This document shows positions 1 through 10,920 of a stretch of 64,000 nucleotides of DNA, in pieces. The DNA lies in NCBI GenBank assembly GCA_035772735.1, contig JASDFA010000001.1, forward strand, positions 73,372,001 to 73,436,000, written 5' to 3'. Below the pieces are notes generated by a model that worked only from the letters and a program-made list of their open reading frames with translations, was not told the origin of the DNA and made no database searches. Each line of letters opens with the position of its first letter. Within the stretch, counting starts at the first letter, position 1. The translations under genes and the position numbers were made by a program. Source of the stretch: Datura wrightii (Eukaryota; Streptophyta; Magnoliopsida; Solanales; Solanaceae).

Positions 1-278
1 GCTTCCACTATCCAAAATCCCATTGACCCTTGACAGATCTTGACCACAGTTGACTTAATGAGTTGTGGGGTGCGACCACGACTCGTGGTCATGCCCGTGG
101 TGTCTTCCCATCACAAAATGTCAAAACTTGAGGTCAACCCCTCACCACGAGTCACCAAACTACTCATGGACACATCCCACGGGTCACAAAATGACTCATT
201 CTATGACCTGGTGCAGATTTTCTAGTTTTTTTCCGTTTCAACTCCCAGGTCTGATCTTAGGGCTTTCGAGGCATTAAA
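1..278 (-). repeat. Tekay-A 3' LTR, first part (runs off the window)
   Basis: Read on the minus strand this is the start of an LTR lying directly after a polypurine tract. Its first bases (TTTAATGCC) look like a decayed TGTAATGCC start, and the following word AAAGCCC.AAGATCAGAC recurs at the start of the LTR ending at 20661. Between about 37 and 210 it carries several GAGTCGT/ACGACTC-type words, which mark the same U3 region in six other LTRs of this window. The rest of the LTR lies left of base 1. Confidence 0.75.
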
Positions 279-310
279 ATATCTCCCCTTGGGAAAATTC
301 GTCCCCGAAT
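279..310 (-). other. Polypurine tract and pre-PPT word of Tekay-A
   Basis: On the minus strand a purine run (CCCAAGGGGAGATAT) abuts the LTR start at 278, as expected for the plus-strand primer of reverse transcription. Just before it, at 298-310, is the word ATTCGGGGACGAA, which recurs before the PPT of elements C, D, F and Athila. Confidence 0.75.
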
Positions 311-544
311 GTTGAAAAGCATATAGAAAAGCAGAAGATGCAATCATCATATTCAAATACAGATCATTTAAGTTGAAAACTGACAGAATGACTACCTTCG
401 AACTAAACTACATGGCTGAACTGAATTCACACACCATACATACATACTTTGACATAAAAGAAACTTGGGCACATGAATTTAACATGGAAACTAAATAAAG
501 CACTAGGGCAAAACTGATACCTCAAACTGAAACTGAGTGGGTAG

Positions 545-1640
545 GAAAAAAGTGTGGGTATCTCTCCATCATATCTATTTCGGCTTCCCACGTAGCTCCT
601 TCAATATGTTGATTCCTCCATAATACCTTGACTGAAGCTACCTCCTTGTTCCTTAGCCTCCGAACCTAATGATCAAATATTTCCACCAGAATCTCATCAT
701 AGCTAAGGCCGTCTCTCACACCCACGCTCTCCATCGGAACCACCAAAGTTGGATCCCCCAAACACTTCTTCAAGAGTGATACATGAAAAGCAGGATGAAC
801 GGAAGCTAATTCTGAGGGCAACTCCAATTCATATGCCACCTTGCAAACTCATTCCACAATCTGGTAGGGGAAAACATAACGAGGGTTGAGTTTACCTTTC
901 TTTCCAAACCTCATCACTCCCTTCATGGGAGACACCTTCAGAAATACCCAATCATCCACTTCAAACACTAATTCTCTCCTTCTCACATTGGCATAGGACT
1001 TTTGGCAACATTGAGCTGTTTTCAACCTATTCCCATATGAGCTAAACCTTCTCCATAGCATCATGGACTAAATCTGGTCCTATCATTGCAGCTTCACCAA
1101 CTTCAAACCAGCCAATTAGAGTTGTACATATCTGCCTATAGAGAGCCTCGTACTAAGCCATCTGAATACTGGAATGTGGCTGTTATTATACGCAAAGCAT
1201 GATAAGAGGAAATTGATCATCCTAGCTACCTTTGAAGTCAATCACACATGCTCTCAACATGTCCTCGAGAGTCTGAATTGTTCTATTCGCTTAAGTATCA
1301 GTTTGCGGTTGAAATGTTGTGCTGAGCTTAACCTGAGTACCAAGTCCCTTTTGAAATGGCCTCCAAAACTTTTGGAGAACACCTCTGGGTCTTCGGTGAT
1401 CAACCTTCACCTGTTGACAATTTGGACACTTCGCTACAAATTCTGCTATGTCCTTCTTCATGCCATTCCACCAATAAAGTTCTTGCAGGTCATGGTACAT
1501 CTTGGTGGCACCTGGATGTATAGAATACCTGGATCCATGAGCCTCGCGCAACATCCAGTCCCTCAAATCATCAACATCTGGAACACATAAGCGACCCTAG
1601 AATCGAAGCATACCATCTCCCCCTTTATAAAAGGCCTCTA
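545..1640 (-). pseudogene. Tekay-A integrase with C-terminal chromodomain, internally deleted
   Basis: Integrase remnant that would have joined cDNA to host DNA. On the minus strand the zinc-binding HHCC domain is clear at about 1395-1540 (motif CPNCQQVK, preceded by ATKMYHDL and YWW). At about 1374 the frame jumps directly to FQKGLGTQ near the third catalytic block, so roughly 100 residues holding the first two catalytic aspartates are gone. The C-terminal domain (FGKKGKLNPRY) lies at 849-1064. A chromodomain-like tail (VKVLWRN, then TWEAE and RYPHFF) lies at 545-700, with one in-frame stop before VRRL. Tekay-B retains the core missing here, so this loss is specific to copy A. Confidence 0.85.
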
Positions 1641-1793
1641 CCTTCTGATTCTGAATGGCTTCCTTTAAATTTACCAAAATAGGTTTGTCATTTTATCTAG
1701 ATTTTATATTAGTCACCAAGGAAATTCTGATCTAGTCTAAACTATTACATCACCATCTGTCAAATTAACCAACCGAACTCCTAACCTTGCAAA

Positions 1794-2284
1794 TCAATGC
1801 ACGTCCTTTACTAGCTCCTTCTTCCCCTCATCTACATGGGACACACTTTCCATGGGGAGTCTACTAAGTGCATCTGCTACTACATTAGCCTTCCCCGGAT
1901 GGTAAAGGACACTCATGTCATAATCATTAAGTAGCTCCAACCACCTACTTTGCCAAAGCTTTAGATCCTTCTGGATAATCACATATTGTAGACTCTTATG
2001 GTCCATAAAAACAACCACGCGGACCCCGTACAAGTTGTGTCTCCATATTTTCAAGGAAAATACTACTGCTGCCAATTCAAGATCGTGATTCAAGTGATTT
2101 TTTTCATGCATTTTCACTTCTCTAGAAGCATAAGCTCTAACTTTTCCATGCTGCATTAATACACACCCATGTCCAGTCTTTGAACCATCACAATACACCA
2201 TGAACCTATCGGTACCCTCGGGTAGGGTCAACACTGGTGCTGAGGTTAGTCGAGCCTTCAACTCTTAGAAGCTCTTCTCACAAG
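1794..2284 (-). pseudogene. Tekay-A RNase H
   Basis: RNase H would degrade the RNA strand during reverse transcription. The minus-strand reading keeps typical Ty3 blocks: [12 protein letters not shown] at the start, [13 protein letters not shown] holding the first catalytic Asp, [18 protein letters not shown], then MDHKSLQY and [15 protein letters not shown] near the end. Upstream a short piece (CEKSF, stop, ELKA) of the RT-RNase H connection survives before the copy junction at about 2284. The open stretch is about 155 codons without a stop, but the rest of pol around it is broken. Confidence 0.85.
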
Positions 2285-2288
2285 TAGG

Positions 2289-3260
2289 GACTGAGTTTTC
2301 CTTTCTTTCCAAACCTCATGACTCCCTTCATGGCCAATCATCCACCTCAAACTCCATATCTCTTCGTCTCATATCAACATATGATTTCTGACGACCCTGA
2401 GCGGTCTTTAGCCTTTCCCCTATCAACTGAACCTTTAACATGCACTCATGAGCCAAATCAGGCTCTATCATAGCGGCTTCCCCAACTTCAAACCATCCGA
2501 TGGGCGATCTACACCTCCGCCCATAAAGAGCCTCGAATTGTGCAATCTGGATGCTAGAGTGATAGTTATTATTATAAGCAAACTCCATCAGGGGAAAATG
2601 ATCATCCCAACTACCTTTGAAGTCCATCACACATGCCCTCAACATATCCTCGAGGGTCTAATTTTTTTTTCTGCTTGGCCATCTGTTTGCGGATGGAAGG
2701 TAGTTTTGATCTTCACTTGAGTCTCAAGTCCCTTTTTAAAAGATCACCAGAATTGAGAGGTAAACTGAGTACCTCAGTCTGAAATAATAGACAAGGGCAC
2801 TCCATGAAGTCAAACAAATTCCCGAATATACAATTTGGCATAATCATCTGCTGAATTTGTGGTTTTAACTGGTAGGAAGTGTGCAACCTTAGTTAACCTG
2901 TCGACAACTACCCAAATGGAGTCATATTGTCGACGAGTATGAGGTAGACCAGTAATGAAATCCATATTAATCTCTTCCCACTTCCAAGTGGGAATGTTGA
3001 TATCCTGAAGAATGCCTCCCGGCCTTTAATGTTCAACCTTCACTTGCTGACAACTTGGACATTTTGCTATGAACTCTACAATATCCTTCTTCATAAGATC
3101 CCACCAATAGATTTCTCGCAAGTCCTGATACATCTTCGTGGATCCCAGATGAATAGAATATCTGGTACCATGTGCCTCATGCAATATCCAAACTCCCAAA
3201 TCATCAATGTCCGGGACACATTGATGACCCTGGTATCGCAACACACCATCTCCCCCTTTA
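2289..3260 (-). pseudogene. Tekay-B integrase
   Basis: The minus-strand reading gives a recognisable Ty3 integrase. The HHCC domain is at about 3030-3175 (HLGSTKMYQDL, YWW, CPSCQQVKVEH). The core runs about 2645-3020, with a DFITGLP block for the first Asp, an ISD block for the second (followed by a stop) and a QTDGQAE block for the Glu. The continuation EFAYNNNYHSS, ALYGRRCRSP and GWFEVGEAA lies at 2328-2645. It ends in FGKKGKLN-like sequence at about 2289, with no chromodomain behind it. In-frame stops occur within the core, for example after IREFV, after ISD and inside the QFW block. Confidence 0.85.
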
Positions 3261-3365
3261 ATGAAGACCTCCACCTTTTGACTCTGGACCACTTCCTTAA
3301 ATTTCATCAAAGTCGGAGCCTCATCTTTCCTAGATTTGACATCGACCACCAAGGACGATTCCGAT

Positions 3366-3768
3366 TCATTTTTGCATAATAATGCCACCATCGGTCGAGT
3401 CGACCAATTTAGCTCCAAACCTTTCTAGTCGATGGACATCTCTCACCAACTCCTTCTTCCCTTCATCCACGTGGGACACACTCTTCCATAGAGAGACTAT
3501 TAAGCACATCCGCAAGCACATTATCCTTGCCTGGGTGGTAAAGTACACTCTTGTCGTAGTCCTTCAGTAGTTCCAACCACCTCCTTTGTTGAAGATTGAG
3601 ATCATTCTGCGTAAACACATATTATAAGTTGTTGTGATCCGTGAATACATCTACATGGACCCCATACAAGAAATGCTGCCATATCTTCAATGCAAACAGC
3701 ACCGCGCCAACTCAAGTTCATGGGTTGGGTAATTCTTTTCATGAATCTTCAACTGTCTTGAGGAATAT
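3366..3768 (-). pseudogene. Tekay-B RNase H C-terminus and linker
   Basis: The minus strand carries the degraded end of RNase H and the start of the linker to integrase: a YFTTQA block equivalent to YHPGKA, then [17 protein letters not shown], which is almost the same as in Tekay-A ([17 protein letters not shown]). Frame changes are needed between 3550 and 3768. The fragment is interrupted at 3768-3769 by the Athila LTR. Confidence 0.75.
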
Positions 3769-5187
3769 TGGTCTTGGGCAGAATTCCATGCCCAAGTGAT
3801 ATTCAAATGCTTCATTTCGACTTGTTTGTCTATCGTTATTGTGTACATTCGCATGTGATTTGTATTTAAATGTGAATTTTATACTAACCAACATTATTAG
3901 TGTTGTTTTGCAGGTAAAATGGAATTTCGGGAAGCTAGGATACATGTTGGTAAAATGGGGAATGGACTTGGAAACAAGGATTGGAAAAGTACAAGGAACA
4001 GCAGGAAGAAATAAGGGCTCCGCGATGGAGCTGTGTCACGCTGCCATCGCGGAGGTATTCTTCCTCAGGTGAATTAAATTTGGCAATTTCCAGTGTAGGT
4101 GCGCCATAGCACCGTGGCATGTTGGACAGGCTCCGTGATGCAGGCCGTGGCACATTGAGGTAAAATTTCTTGGGAGCCGAATTCCAGTGAGGGTCCGCGA
4201 TACCTCCGTGGCATGGAGGTATGTGCTCTGCGATACACTCCATGCCACGTTGCTTGTTATTCCGGAAAAAATTCTCAACAGTATAAATAGCACACTTAGG
4301 TTTTATTTTAAACATTCTGACTTGGTTGAGCAAGAACATGGGTTACAGGCAATTGAAGGGACGAAATTCTAGGGTTCTTCTCTATCTCTTTCTCTTTTAT
4401 CTCAATTGTTTGTATGAATTCTACTTATTTGATGATGTTAAATCCACAAATGAGTGGCTAAATTCACTTCTTGCTGAGGTTAAGAACATTTGTAGTGGAA
4501 TGTAATTGTTAATCATTTCAGTTTTCATCTTTTCTTCAATGGTTGTTCTATCAATTCTTGTTCTTACTGCATTAATTTTTGGCCAATGTTAATGTATATC
4601 TAAAAAATCCAATTTAGATTTTGAAAATGAAAGAAATTGGAAAGACGTGAATTAGTAGGATATGATCTCTTCTTTGTTTGGAAAATTGAGAATTGATTTA
4701 CATTCAGAATAGAAATATATCTGAAAGTCTTATTAGTCAATTAAGGAATCGAGAATGTATGGCTAGAAGATGAAATCCTTTTATCACAGAAATGTAGATT
4801 AAGGCTCATGATTCTTAAGTTGGATAGGAGTCGAAAGTTCCAATCCATAGGCAATATTCTTGACTAGCAACCGAAGGAAAGATTAATTGAATTGTATTGA
4901 TAAATTAATTCCCTGCATGTTCGTTTTAACCTCAGCTTGCTCATTACTATTGTTCAGACTCAGTTTATAATTTTGCCTTAGATTCTTATTAATTAGTAAA
5001 ATCAAACTCTCAAAATATTATTTATTTGGTTGTCTGCATTCTTAAAGATATAGTTCATTAACACTTAAGTTAATTAGTACCGTAGCTGAGTTCCTGTGGG
5101 ATCGATACTTGGCTTTACTTAAGCCACTTTACTACTTGTTCGACCATGTGCACTTGCGTGTAGTCACCACAACACCGAACAAGTTCA
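3769..5187 (+). repeat. Athila left LTR
   Basis: Starts TGGTCTTGGGCAG and ends CA just before the PBS at 5188; 1419 bp. It matches the right LTR from 17892 (start TGATCTTGGGCAG) at roughly 93% by eye. U3 holds an array of GC-rich inverted words at 4018-4252, followed by a TATA box at 4282-4289. The remainder is AT-rich and has no coding content. Confidence 0.92.
4018..4289 (+). promoter_or_regulatory. Athila left LTR U3: inverted-word array plus TATA box
   Basis: At least three paired words of the type CTCCGCGATGG ... CCATCGCGGAG, CACCGTGGCATG and TCCGTGGCATGGAGG lie in about 235 bp. They are followed about 30 bp later by TATAAATA at 4282-4289. The AG-rich sequence after it would be the transcript start. 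The same arrangement is kept in the right LTR at 18138-18410. That TATAAATA is the core promoter is an inference from position; the function of the array is unknown. Confidence 0.7.
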
Positions 5188-5205
5188 TGGCGCCATTGCC
5201 GAGGA
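5188..5205 (+). other. Athila primer binding site
   Basis: TGGCGCCATTGCCGAGGA directly follows the LTR. It differs by two bases from the PBS word I know for Athila elements (TGGCGCCGTTGCCGGGGA) and would pair with the 3' end of a tRNA to prime minus-strand synthesis. Confidence 0.88.
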
Positions 5206-5476
5206 CTGGCAATTGGTAAATTTATTTTCTTAGTGTTAGTTCACAAATTCTATATAAGTGTTGACAACTTGATCTTAGCCTTTCTCTTGTAGATATTGAA
5301 TTCTTCTGAACGCTTGCAAGAGACAAGGAGTTGGTGGATTCATATATAGAGACGGAAAGAAAAGTTCATCATCAAAGAAGGGAAGCTCTAGAGAAGTAGT
5401 TACAGTTGCTAAGACAGACAATCCTGGAGAAACAACAGAATCCAGCACCTGTGAGGACAGTGTAGTGCCCGAGGAA

Positions 5477-6613
5477 ATGGCGGCTAGGCCGGTTTGCGAA
5501 GCGGCAATCCCACATGCTAACAATGTTACATCAAGTATTCGCAGACCAGAGTCAGGAGGGAGGTTTGAGCTTAAATAGAACATGGTGCAATTGTTGCACA
5601 CCAGTGGGCATTTCACAGGTCTCCCTTATGAAGATCCACAACAATATCTCCAAAACTTTTTGGAGATAAGTGACACTTACATCCCCGCTGGAGTATCATC
5701 CGATTACGTAAGGCTTACATTATTCCCATTTTCATTATTAGAGGAAGCAAAGAGATGGTTGAAAGCTGAACCACCTAACTCTATCACCACTTGGGATGAT
5801 CTTGCAAGAAAATTTTTGATAAGATTCTTTCCATCCGAGAAAATAGCAAGACTTAGATGTCACATTCTATGTTTTAAACAAAGAGAGGGGGAGAATTTGT
5901 ATCATGCTCGGGAAAAGGTTCAAATCATTGTTAAAGGATTGTCCTCACCATCACCAGTCCAATGATGTGTTGGTGCATACATTCATATAGGGTTTGGAAC
6001 CCCACACAAAAATTTTGCTAGACTCAGCAGTTGGGGGACAAGCATTAGAAAAGACGTATGAGGAGCTGTATACTTTGTTAAATCGTATTTCGCAGGGAAA
6101 TCGAAGTGGAATGTGGACTCTTCAAGAGGAGGAACAAGGAAAGCGGCAGGAGTCTTTGAGGTGGATGGTTTTACAGCTATCGCTGCACAGATAGCTGCAT
6201 TGCAAAATAAACTCAACACCCACTTCAGCAATATGAGCTTGAATCAACCACAAGCATCAATTAATGTAGTGCAGCAGGTTTGGTGTGAAGTATGCGGTAA
6301 TAATGAACACTCAGTTGAGTGTTGTGATGCAAATCCAGATTCAGTGAACTTTGTTAGGAACGTCCAGAGAAATAATCACCAGCAGTATGGCAATAATTAC
6401 AACTCAAATTGGAGAAATCATCCGAATTTCTCTTGGGGTAGTAACAACCATCAAGGGAAGAGTTCGAATCAAGATGCGTAGAGAAATCAAGGGGGGCAAC
6501 AGAATTATTAGTCTCAATACAAAGGAAACAATGCACCTCCTCCACCACCCATCAGCATTGAGGAAATGTTCAAAACAATGATAGCTAACCAAGTTCAAAT
6601 GTAGGCTGGTTAT
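5477..6613 (+). pseudogene. Athila gag (capsid-nucleocapsid), broken
   Basis: Structural protein of the virus-like particle. ATG 5477 (MAARPV) is in frame with the capsid part from 5582, which keeps the clade's gag blocks: GHFTGLPYEDP, LFPFSLLEEAKRWL, TTWDDLARKFL and FFPSEKIARLR. A TAG interrupts at 5575-5577 and the frame is lost near 5963. It resumes in another frame by 6113. The nucleocapsid CCHC knuckle CEVCGNNEHSVECC, with all four ligands, is at about 6289-6330, and an Asn/Gln-rich tail follows. Further TAG stops occur near 6478, 6508 and 6602. At least eight breaks in gag-pol make it non-functional. Confidence 0.88.
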
Positions 6614-7945
6614 ATGAAATTAGCAGCAGACTTAAAAAACAACCAGTTAACTACAAAGGCGTTGGAGTACCAGTTTGGAAAAGTAGTAGGAGATCAAAAC
6701 ACCAAGCCCAGAGGAGGACTACCGAGTGACACTAACTCGAATCCCAAGAAGGTCAATGCAGTGACCACAAGAAGTGGATTACAACTCAAGGAGGTGGAAC
6801 CAGAAAGACAACCTCAGCAATCAGGAGAAGTGGAAAAAGATAGGGAGCATGATGATGAGAGGGGGAAGGAGAAGGCAGTCGAGGCAGAAAGACCACCACC
6901 CTCGTTCCCTCAAAGATTAAAGAAACACAAGAAGGAAGCTTGTTTTAAAATGTTCATGGAGGTTCTTAAACAGGTACACATTAATTTACCTTTGGTTGAT
7001 GTTTTGCAGGGAGTGCCTAAATATGCAAAGTATATGAACGACATCGTAGCTAACAAAAGAAGATTGATGGAGTATACTACGGTGGCACTTACTGAGCAGT
7101 GTATTTCACGGATTCAGAACAGGTTGCCAACAAAGCTCAAGGAGCCTGGGAGCTTTACAATTCAGATCACAATCGGGCAAAGTATCCGAGCTCGCGGACT
7201 GTGTGATTTTGGAGCAAGCATAAACTTGATGCCGACCTCGGTGTTCAAGAAGTTGGGGCTGGGCAGTCCTAGACCAACTACAGTGATCTTGCAGTTAGTG
7301 AATTATTCTTTGGCTAGACCAGATGGCATTGTGGAGGACGTGTTGGTGCAAGTGGGCTCCCTAATCTTCCTGGTGGATTTTATTATCTTAGATTTTGAGC
7401 CGGATGCGGAAGTCCCATTTATTTTGGGATGTCCTTTCTTGGCAACCGGGAGAGCTTTGATTGATGTAGTTGCAGGCCAGCTAACCATGCGAGCGCATGA
7501 AAAAGTGGAGGTGTTTGATTTGTATAAGGCCATGAAGCTTCCGGTCATCTATGATGAGCTTTTAGCAATCAATGTGCTAAACCAAGAAGAAATTCTTCAG
7601 ATTGTTGATTCTCGAGATCCATTGGAGAGAGCGTTGATGAGCTCCGATCATTTCGGAGATAGAGATACTTATGAGATGGTGCAAATGTTGAATGAATTAA
7701 AATGGTATCTCAGGAAGCAAGACTTTCAGCCGTTGATGAGGTCCCTGGAACCATTGCCAAAACCATCTATTGAGGAAGCACCAAAACTGGAGTTGAAGAC
7801 ATTGCCTCCACATTTGAAATATGTCTTTTTGGGGGAAGATGACACCTTGCCAGTCATCATCTCCGCAGAATTGACGAAGGCACAGGTAAAGGATGCATTG
7901 GTGGTTCTCAAGAGGAGGAAGAAAGCAATGGGCTGGCAAATGTAA
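6614..7945 (+). pseudogene. Athila gag tail, aspartic protease and RT N-terminus
   Basis: A 443-codon open stretch, the longest in the window. The first ~150 residues are a charged gag-pol linker (PERQPQQSGEVEKDRE and a proline run before FPQRLKK). The retropepsin domain spans about residues 170-300: PGSFTIQITIG, the active-site block LCDFGASINLMP (family form Asp-Leu/Phe-Gly-Ala), then PFILGCPFLATGRALIDV as the second conserved loop. The end (LPPHLKYVFLG, then LKRRKKAMGW) is the usual entry into Athila RT. The TAA at 7943-7945 lies inside what should be continuous pol, since the RT reading continues in the same direction directly after it. I treat the ATG at 6614 as internal, not a native start. 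Confidence 0.88.
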
Positions 7946-8725
7946 GACATTCGGGGTATCAATCCAGATTTTTGCACACGCGGAACTTTCATAGAGGAAG
8001 GAGAAAAGCCAACTGTACAACATCAGTGGAGGTTGAATCCGATGATGAAGGATGTGGTTAGGAAGGAAGTGATTAAAAGGCTTGATGTAGTTGTGGTCTA
8101 TCCTATTTCAGATAGCGAATGGGTTTGCCCCGTTCAGTGTGTTACAAAGAAAGGAGGGATGACCGTGGTCACCAATGAGAAAAATGAGCTAATCCCTACA
8201 CGCACAGTCACAAGCTGGCGGATTTGCATGGACTACAGAAAGCTCAATGAGGCCACAAGGAAAGATCACTATCCTATCCCGTTTATTGATCAAATATTGG
8301 ACAGATTGGCTGGTCAAGAATATTACTGTTTCCTTGACGGCTACTCTGGCTATAACAAGATAGCTATAGCACCGGAGGACCAGGAGAAGACTACTTTCAC
8401 ATGTCCTTATGGGACATATGCTTTCCGGCGGATGCCATTTGGTTTATGCAATGCACCCACCACATTCCAGAGATGCATGATAGTGATCTTCCATGATATG
8501 GTGGAAGATTTCGTCGAGGTATTTATGGATGATTTTTCTATTTTCGGTAATTCATTTGCTACTTGTTTGCAGAATCTTGATAGGGTGCTAGATCGTTGTG
8601 AAGAATTCAACCTTGTACTCAACTGGGAGAAATGTCATTTCTTAGTCAAGCAGGGTATCGTCCTTGGACATAAAGTGTCTTGCAAGGGGTTGGAAGTCGA
8701 TCATGCAAAGATCGAGGTTATTTAA
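7946..8725 (+). pseudogene. Athila reverse transcriptase, copy 1
   Basis: Ty3-type RT. Blocks in order: RRLNP-type entry (QWRLNPMMKDVV), YPISDSEWVCPVQ, WRICMDYRKLNEATRKDHYP, FLDGYSGYNKIAI (first catalytic Asp), FGLCNAPTTFQRCM and the catalytic box FMDDF at about 8521-8535, then [11 protein letters not shown] and GIVLGHKVS. Open from 8033 to 8722. A TAA at 8723-8725 stands where copy 2 has GAA. The catalytic residues are all present, but the continuous polyprotein is not. Confidence 0.9.
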
Positions 8726-9330
8726 AAGCTACCACTACCTGTGTCAGTGAAGGGTGTTCGCAGTTTTCTCGGACATGCAGAGTTCTACAAACGGTTCATC
8801 AAGAACTTATCTAAAATTTCTAGACCAATATGCAAGTTGCTAGAAAAAGAGGTGAAGTTCGAGTTTGATGAGGATTGTGTCAAAGCATTCGAGGAGATGA
8901 AACAGAAGTTGATAGAAGCACCTCTCCTCATTTCACCGGATTGGGAGCAACCGTTTGTATTAATGTGTGATGCAAGCGATGTGGCGGTAGGAGCTGTATT
9001 GGGGTAGCGGAGGAATAGAATTTTTCATTCTATTTATTATGCAAGAAAAACACTGGACGCAGCCCAAGTCAATTATACAGTCACAGAAAAGGAGATGTTA
9101 GCATTGGTGTTCGCGTTTGATAAATTCAGGTCCTATTTGGTGGGTTCTAGAGCAGTGGTGTATATCGATCATGCAGTAATTTAGTATCTGTTTAACAAGA
9201 AGGATGCAAAGCCCAGGCTGATTAGATGGATCTTGTTGTTACAAGAGTTTGACCTAGAGATTCGGGACAGAAAGGGGAGCGAGAATCTAGTGGTAGATCA
9301 CCTATTGCGATTGGTATGCCGGTCGTATGT
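8726..9330 (+). pseudogene. Athila RNase H, copy 1
   Basis: Starts with SVKGVRSFLGHAEFYKRFI and the ISRPICKLL block, then the RNase H proper: [51 protein letters not shown] and the end block [12 protein letters not shown]. Two TAG stops, at 9005-9007 and 9182-9184, stand where copy 2 has CAG at 11939-11941 and 12116-12118. These are C-to-T changes in CHG context seen directly by comparing the two copies. Confidence 0.9.
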
Positions 9331-10685
9331 GAAGGAAGGTGACAGTATCAAAGAAGAGTTCCCGGATGAGCAGCTCTTGGCAATAAGGGAATTTGAAATC
9401 CCTTGGTATGAAGACATTGTGAATTTGCTAGTGAGTGGAGTTTATCCACCGGAGGCTACAGCTCAGCAAAGAAAGAAGTTGAGGCATGATTGCAGGTATT
9501 ATATTTTGGATGAGCCGTACTTGTTTAAGCAGGGACCGGATCAGGTGACGAGAAGATGCATTCCGGAGAACCAGATTGCAGAAGTGTTGAGGATTTGTCA
9601 CTCTTCATTGTATGGAGGGCACCATGGAGGCGAGCGGAAAGCGCACAAGGTGCTACAGTCAGGTTTCTTTTGGCCTACACTGTTCAGAGACTCTATGGCA
9701 TACGTAAAATGTGTGATAGATGTCAAAGAACAGGCACAATGGTAGAAGGCAAGAAATACCGCTACAGAAGATATTAGAAGTGGAGATCTTTGTCGTATGG
9801 GGTATAGATTTCATAGGCCTGTTCCCACCGTCATTTGGTAATTGTTACATCTTGGTGGCTGTTGATTATATATCAAAGTGGGTTGAAACAATAGCTTGCC
9901 CCAGGAATGATAACAAGGAGGTAACAAAATTTGTGAAAAAGCACATTTTCACCAAGTTCGGGACACCCCGAGCCATTATCAGTGATGGAGGGTCTCATTT
10001 TTTAAATGCAAGTTTCAAGAATTTTCTAGCTAAGTATGGGGTGCGCCATAAGGTAGCAACAACATATCACCCCCAAACTAGTGGGCAAGTGGAGGTGTCG
10101 AACAGAGAAGTAAAGCAGATTCTACAGAAAATAGTGAATGCACAACGTAGTGATTGGTCAAGCAAACTTGACGATGCATTGTGGGCTTATAAAACTGCAT
10201 ACAAGACACCAACTGGGACTTCTCCGTACAGCTTGGTCTATGGAAAGGCGTGTCATCTGCCTATGGAGTTAGAACACCGAGCTTTCTGGGTCGTGATGAA
10301 ATTTAACATGGATCTAGAGCTAGCAGGTAAGAAGAGGCTGATGCAACTCAGCGAACTTCATGAGTTACGTTGGCATGCTTATGAAAGTGCCAAGTGCTAC
10401 AAAGAGAAAACAAAGAGGTGGCACGATAAACATATGGTGCATTGGATCTTTGATCCGGGTCAAAAAGTATTGATATTCAATTCAAGATTGAGGCTTTTTC
10501 CAGGAAAATTGCGGTCCAAATGGTCAGGGGCGTTTGAGGTGGTAAGAATGACCCCACATGGGGTAGTGCAATTGTGGAAAGTACATAGAAGTGCCACGTT
10601 CTTAGTAAATGGGCAGCGATGTAAGCATTATTGGGGTGAGGACGTTATTCGAGTGAAGATGTCCATCACTCTAGAGGATGATTGA
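9331..10685 (+). pseudogene. Athila integrase, copy 1
   Basis: The zinc-binding part ([24 protein letters not shown], then CDRC) runs to about 9720, where a frameshift occurs. The core follows in the frame 9720-10685: [12 protein letters not shown] (first Asp), [14 protein letters not shown] (second Asp) and [13 protein letters not shown] (Glu), then [18 protein letters not shown] and the C-terminal domain with [18 protein letters not shown]. All three DDE residues survive. The stop TGA at 10683-10685 aligns with that of copy 2 at 13618-13620, so it is probably the native end. No chromodomain follows, as expected for Athila. Confidence 0.9.
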
Positions 10686-10920
10686 GCAATGAATGATGTC
10701 GAGCCGCGACGGTAAACCAGGTGCTGCACGGGAGGCAACCCAAATTGTTGTAATAGATGAGTAGAACTATTTGGAAAAAAAAGGAGCAAAAGAAAAGAAA
10801 AATAAATAAATAAATAAATAAAAATTTTGTTTTGTGTTGAAACCTATGAATGCTAACCAATTTCTTGTGGTGAAGTGATTTTCAGGTGGAATGGAGGACA
10901 AAAATGCAAAGAAACGCAAA
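10686..10920 (+). repeat. Spacer after pol copy 1 with an (AATA)n microsatellite
   Basis: Noncoding. It starts GCAATGAATGATGTCGAGCC, matches 13621-13855 after copy 2, and contains purine-rich stretches and six AATA units at 10799-10822. The matching spacer after copy 2 lacks the expanded AATA run. No gene is seen. Confidence 0.8.

Larger units (their letters stand above)
279..2284 (-). mobile_element. Tekay-A: 3' half of a Ty3/gypsy chromovirus
   Basis: In minus-strand order this holds the end of RT/start of RNase H, RNase H, integrase with an internal loss, chromodomain, 3' untranslated region, PPT and the start of the 3' LTR. No upstream gag, protease or RT body belongs to it: at about 2284-2289 the sequence changes to the integrase C-terminus of a second copy, Tekay-B. 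The chromodomain places it among chromoviruses; Tekay/Del is the best match by recognition. All coding parts contain stops and cannot be functional. Confidence 0.85.
2285..3768 (-). mobile_element. Tekay-B: internal pol fragment of a second chromovirus copy
   Basis: Related to Tekay-A but clearly diverged (about four in five bases match in the stretches I compared). In minus order it holds RNase H C-terminus, linker, integrase HHCC, core and C-terminal domain, then breaks into Tekay-A's RNase H start at about 2285. Its upstream side is cut at 3768 by the left LTR of the Athila element. Its own LTRs are not identified. The truncated LTR at 19055-20661 could be the 5' LTR of the A/B unit, as its start resembles the Tekay-A LTR. 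Confidence 0.8.

Noticed and set aside
1174..1590. 138-codon plus-strand ORF
   Set aside because: It is the reverse strand of the Tekay-A integrase and has no domain of its own.
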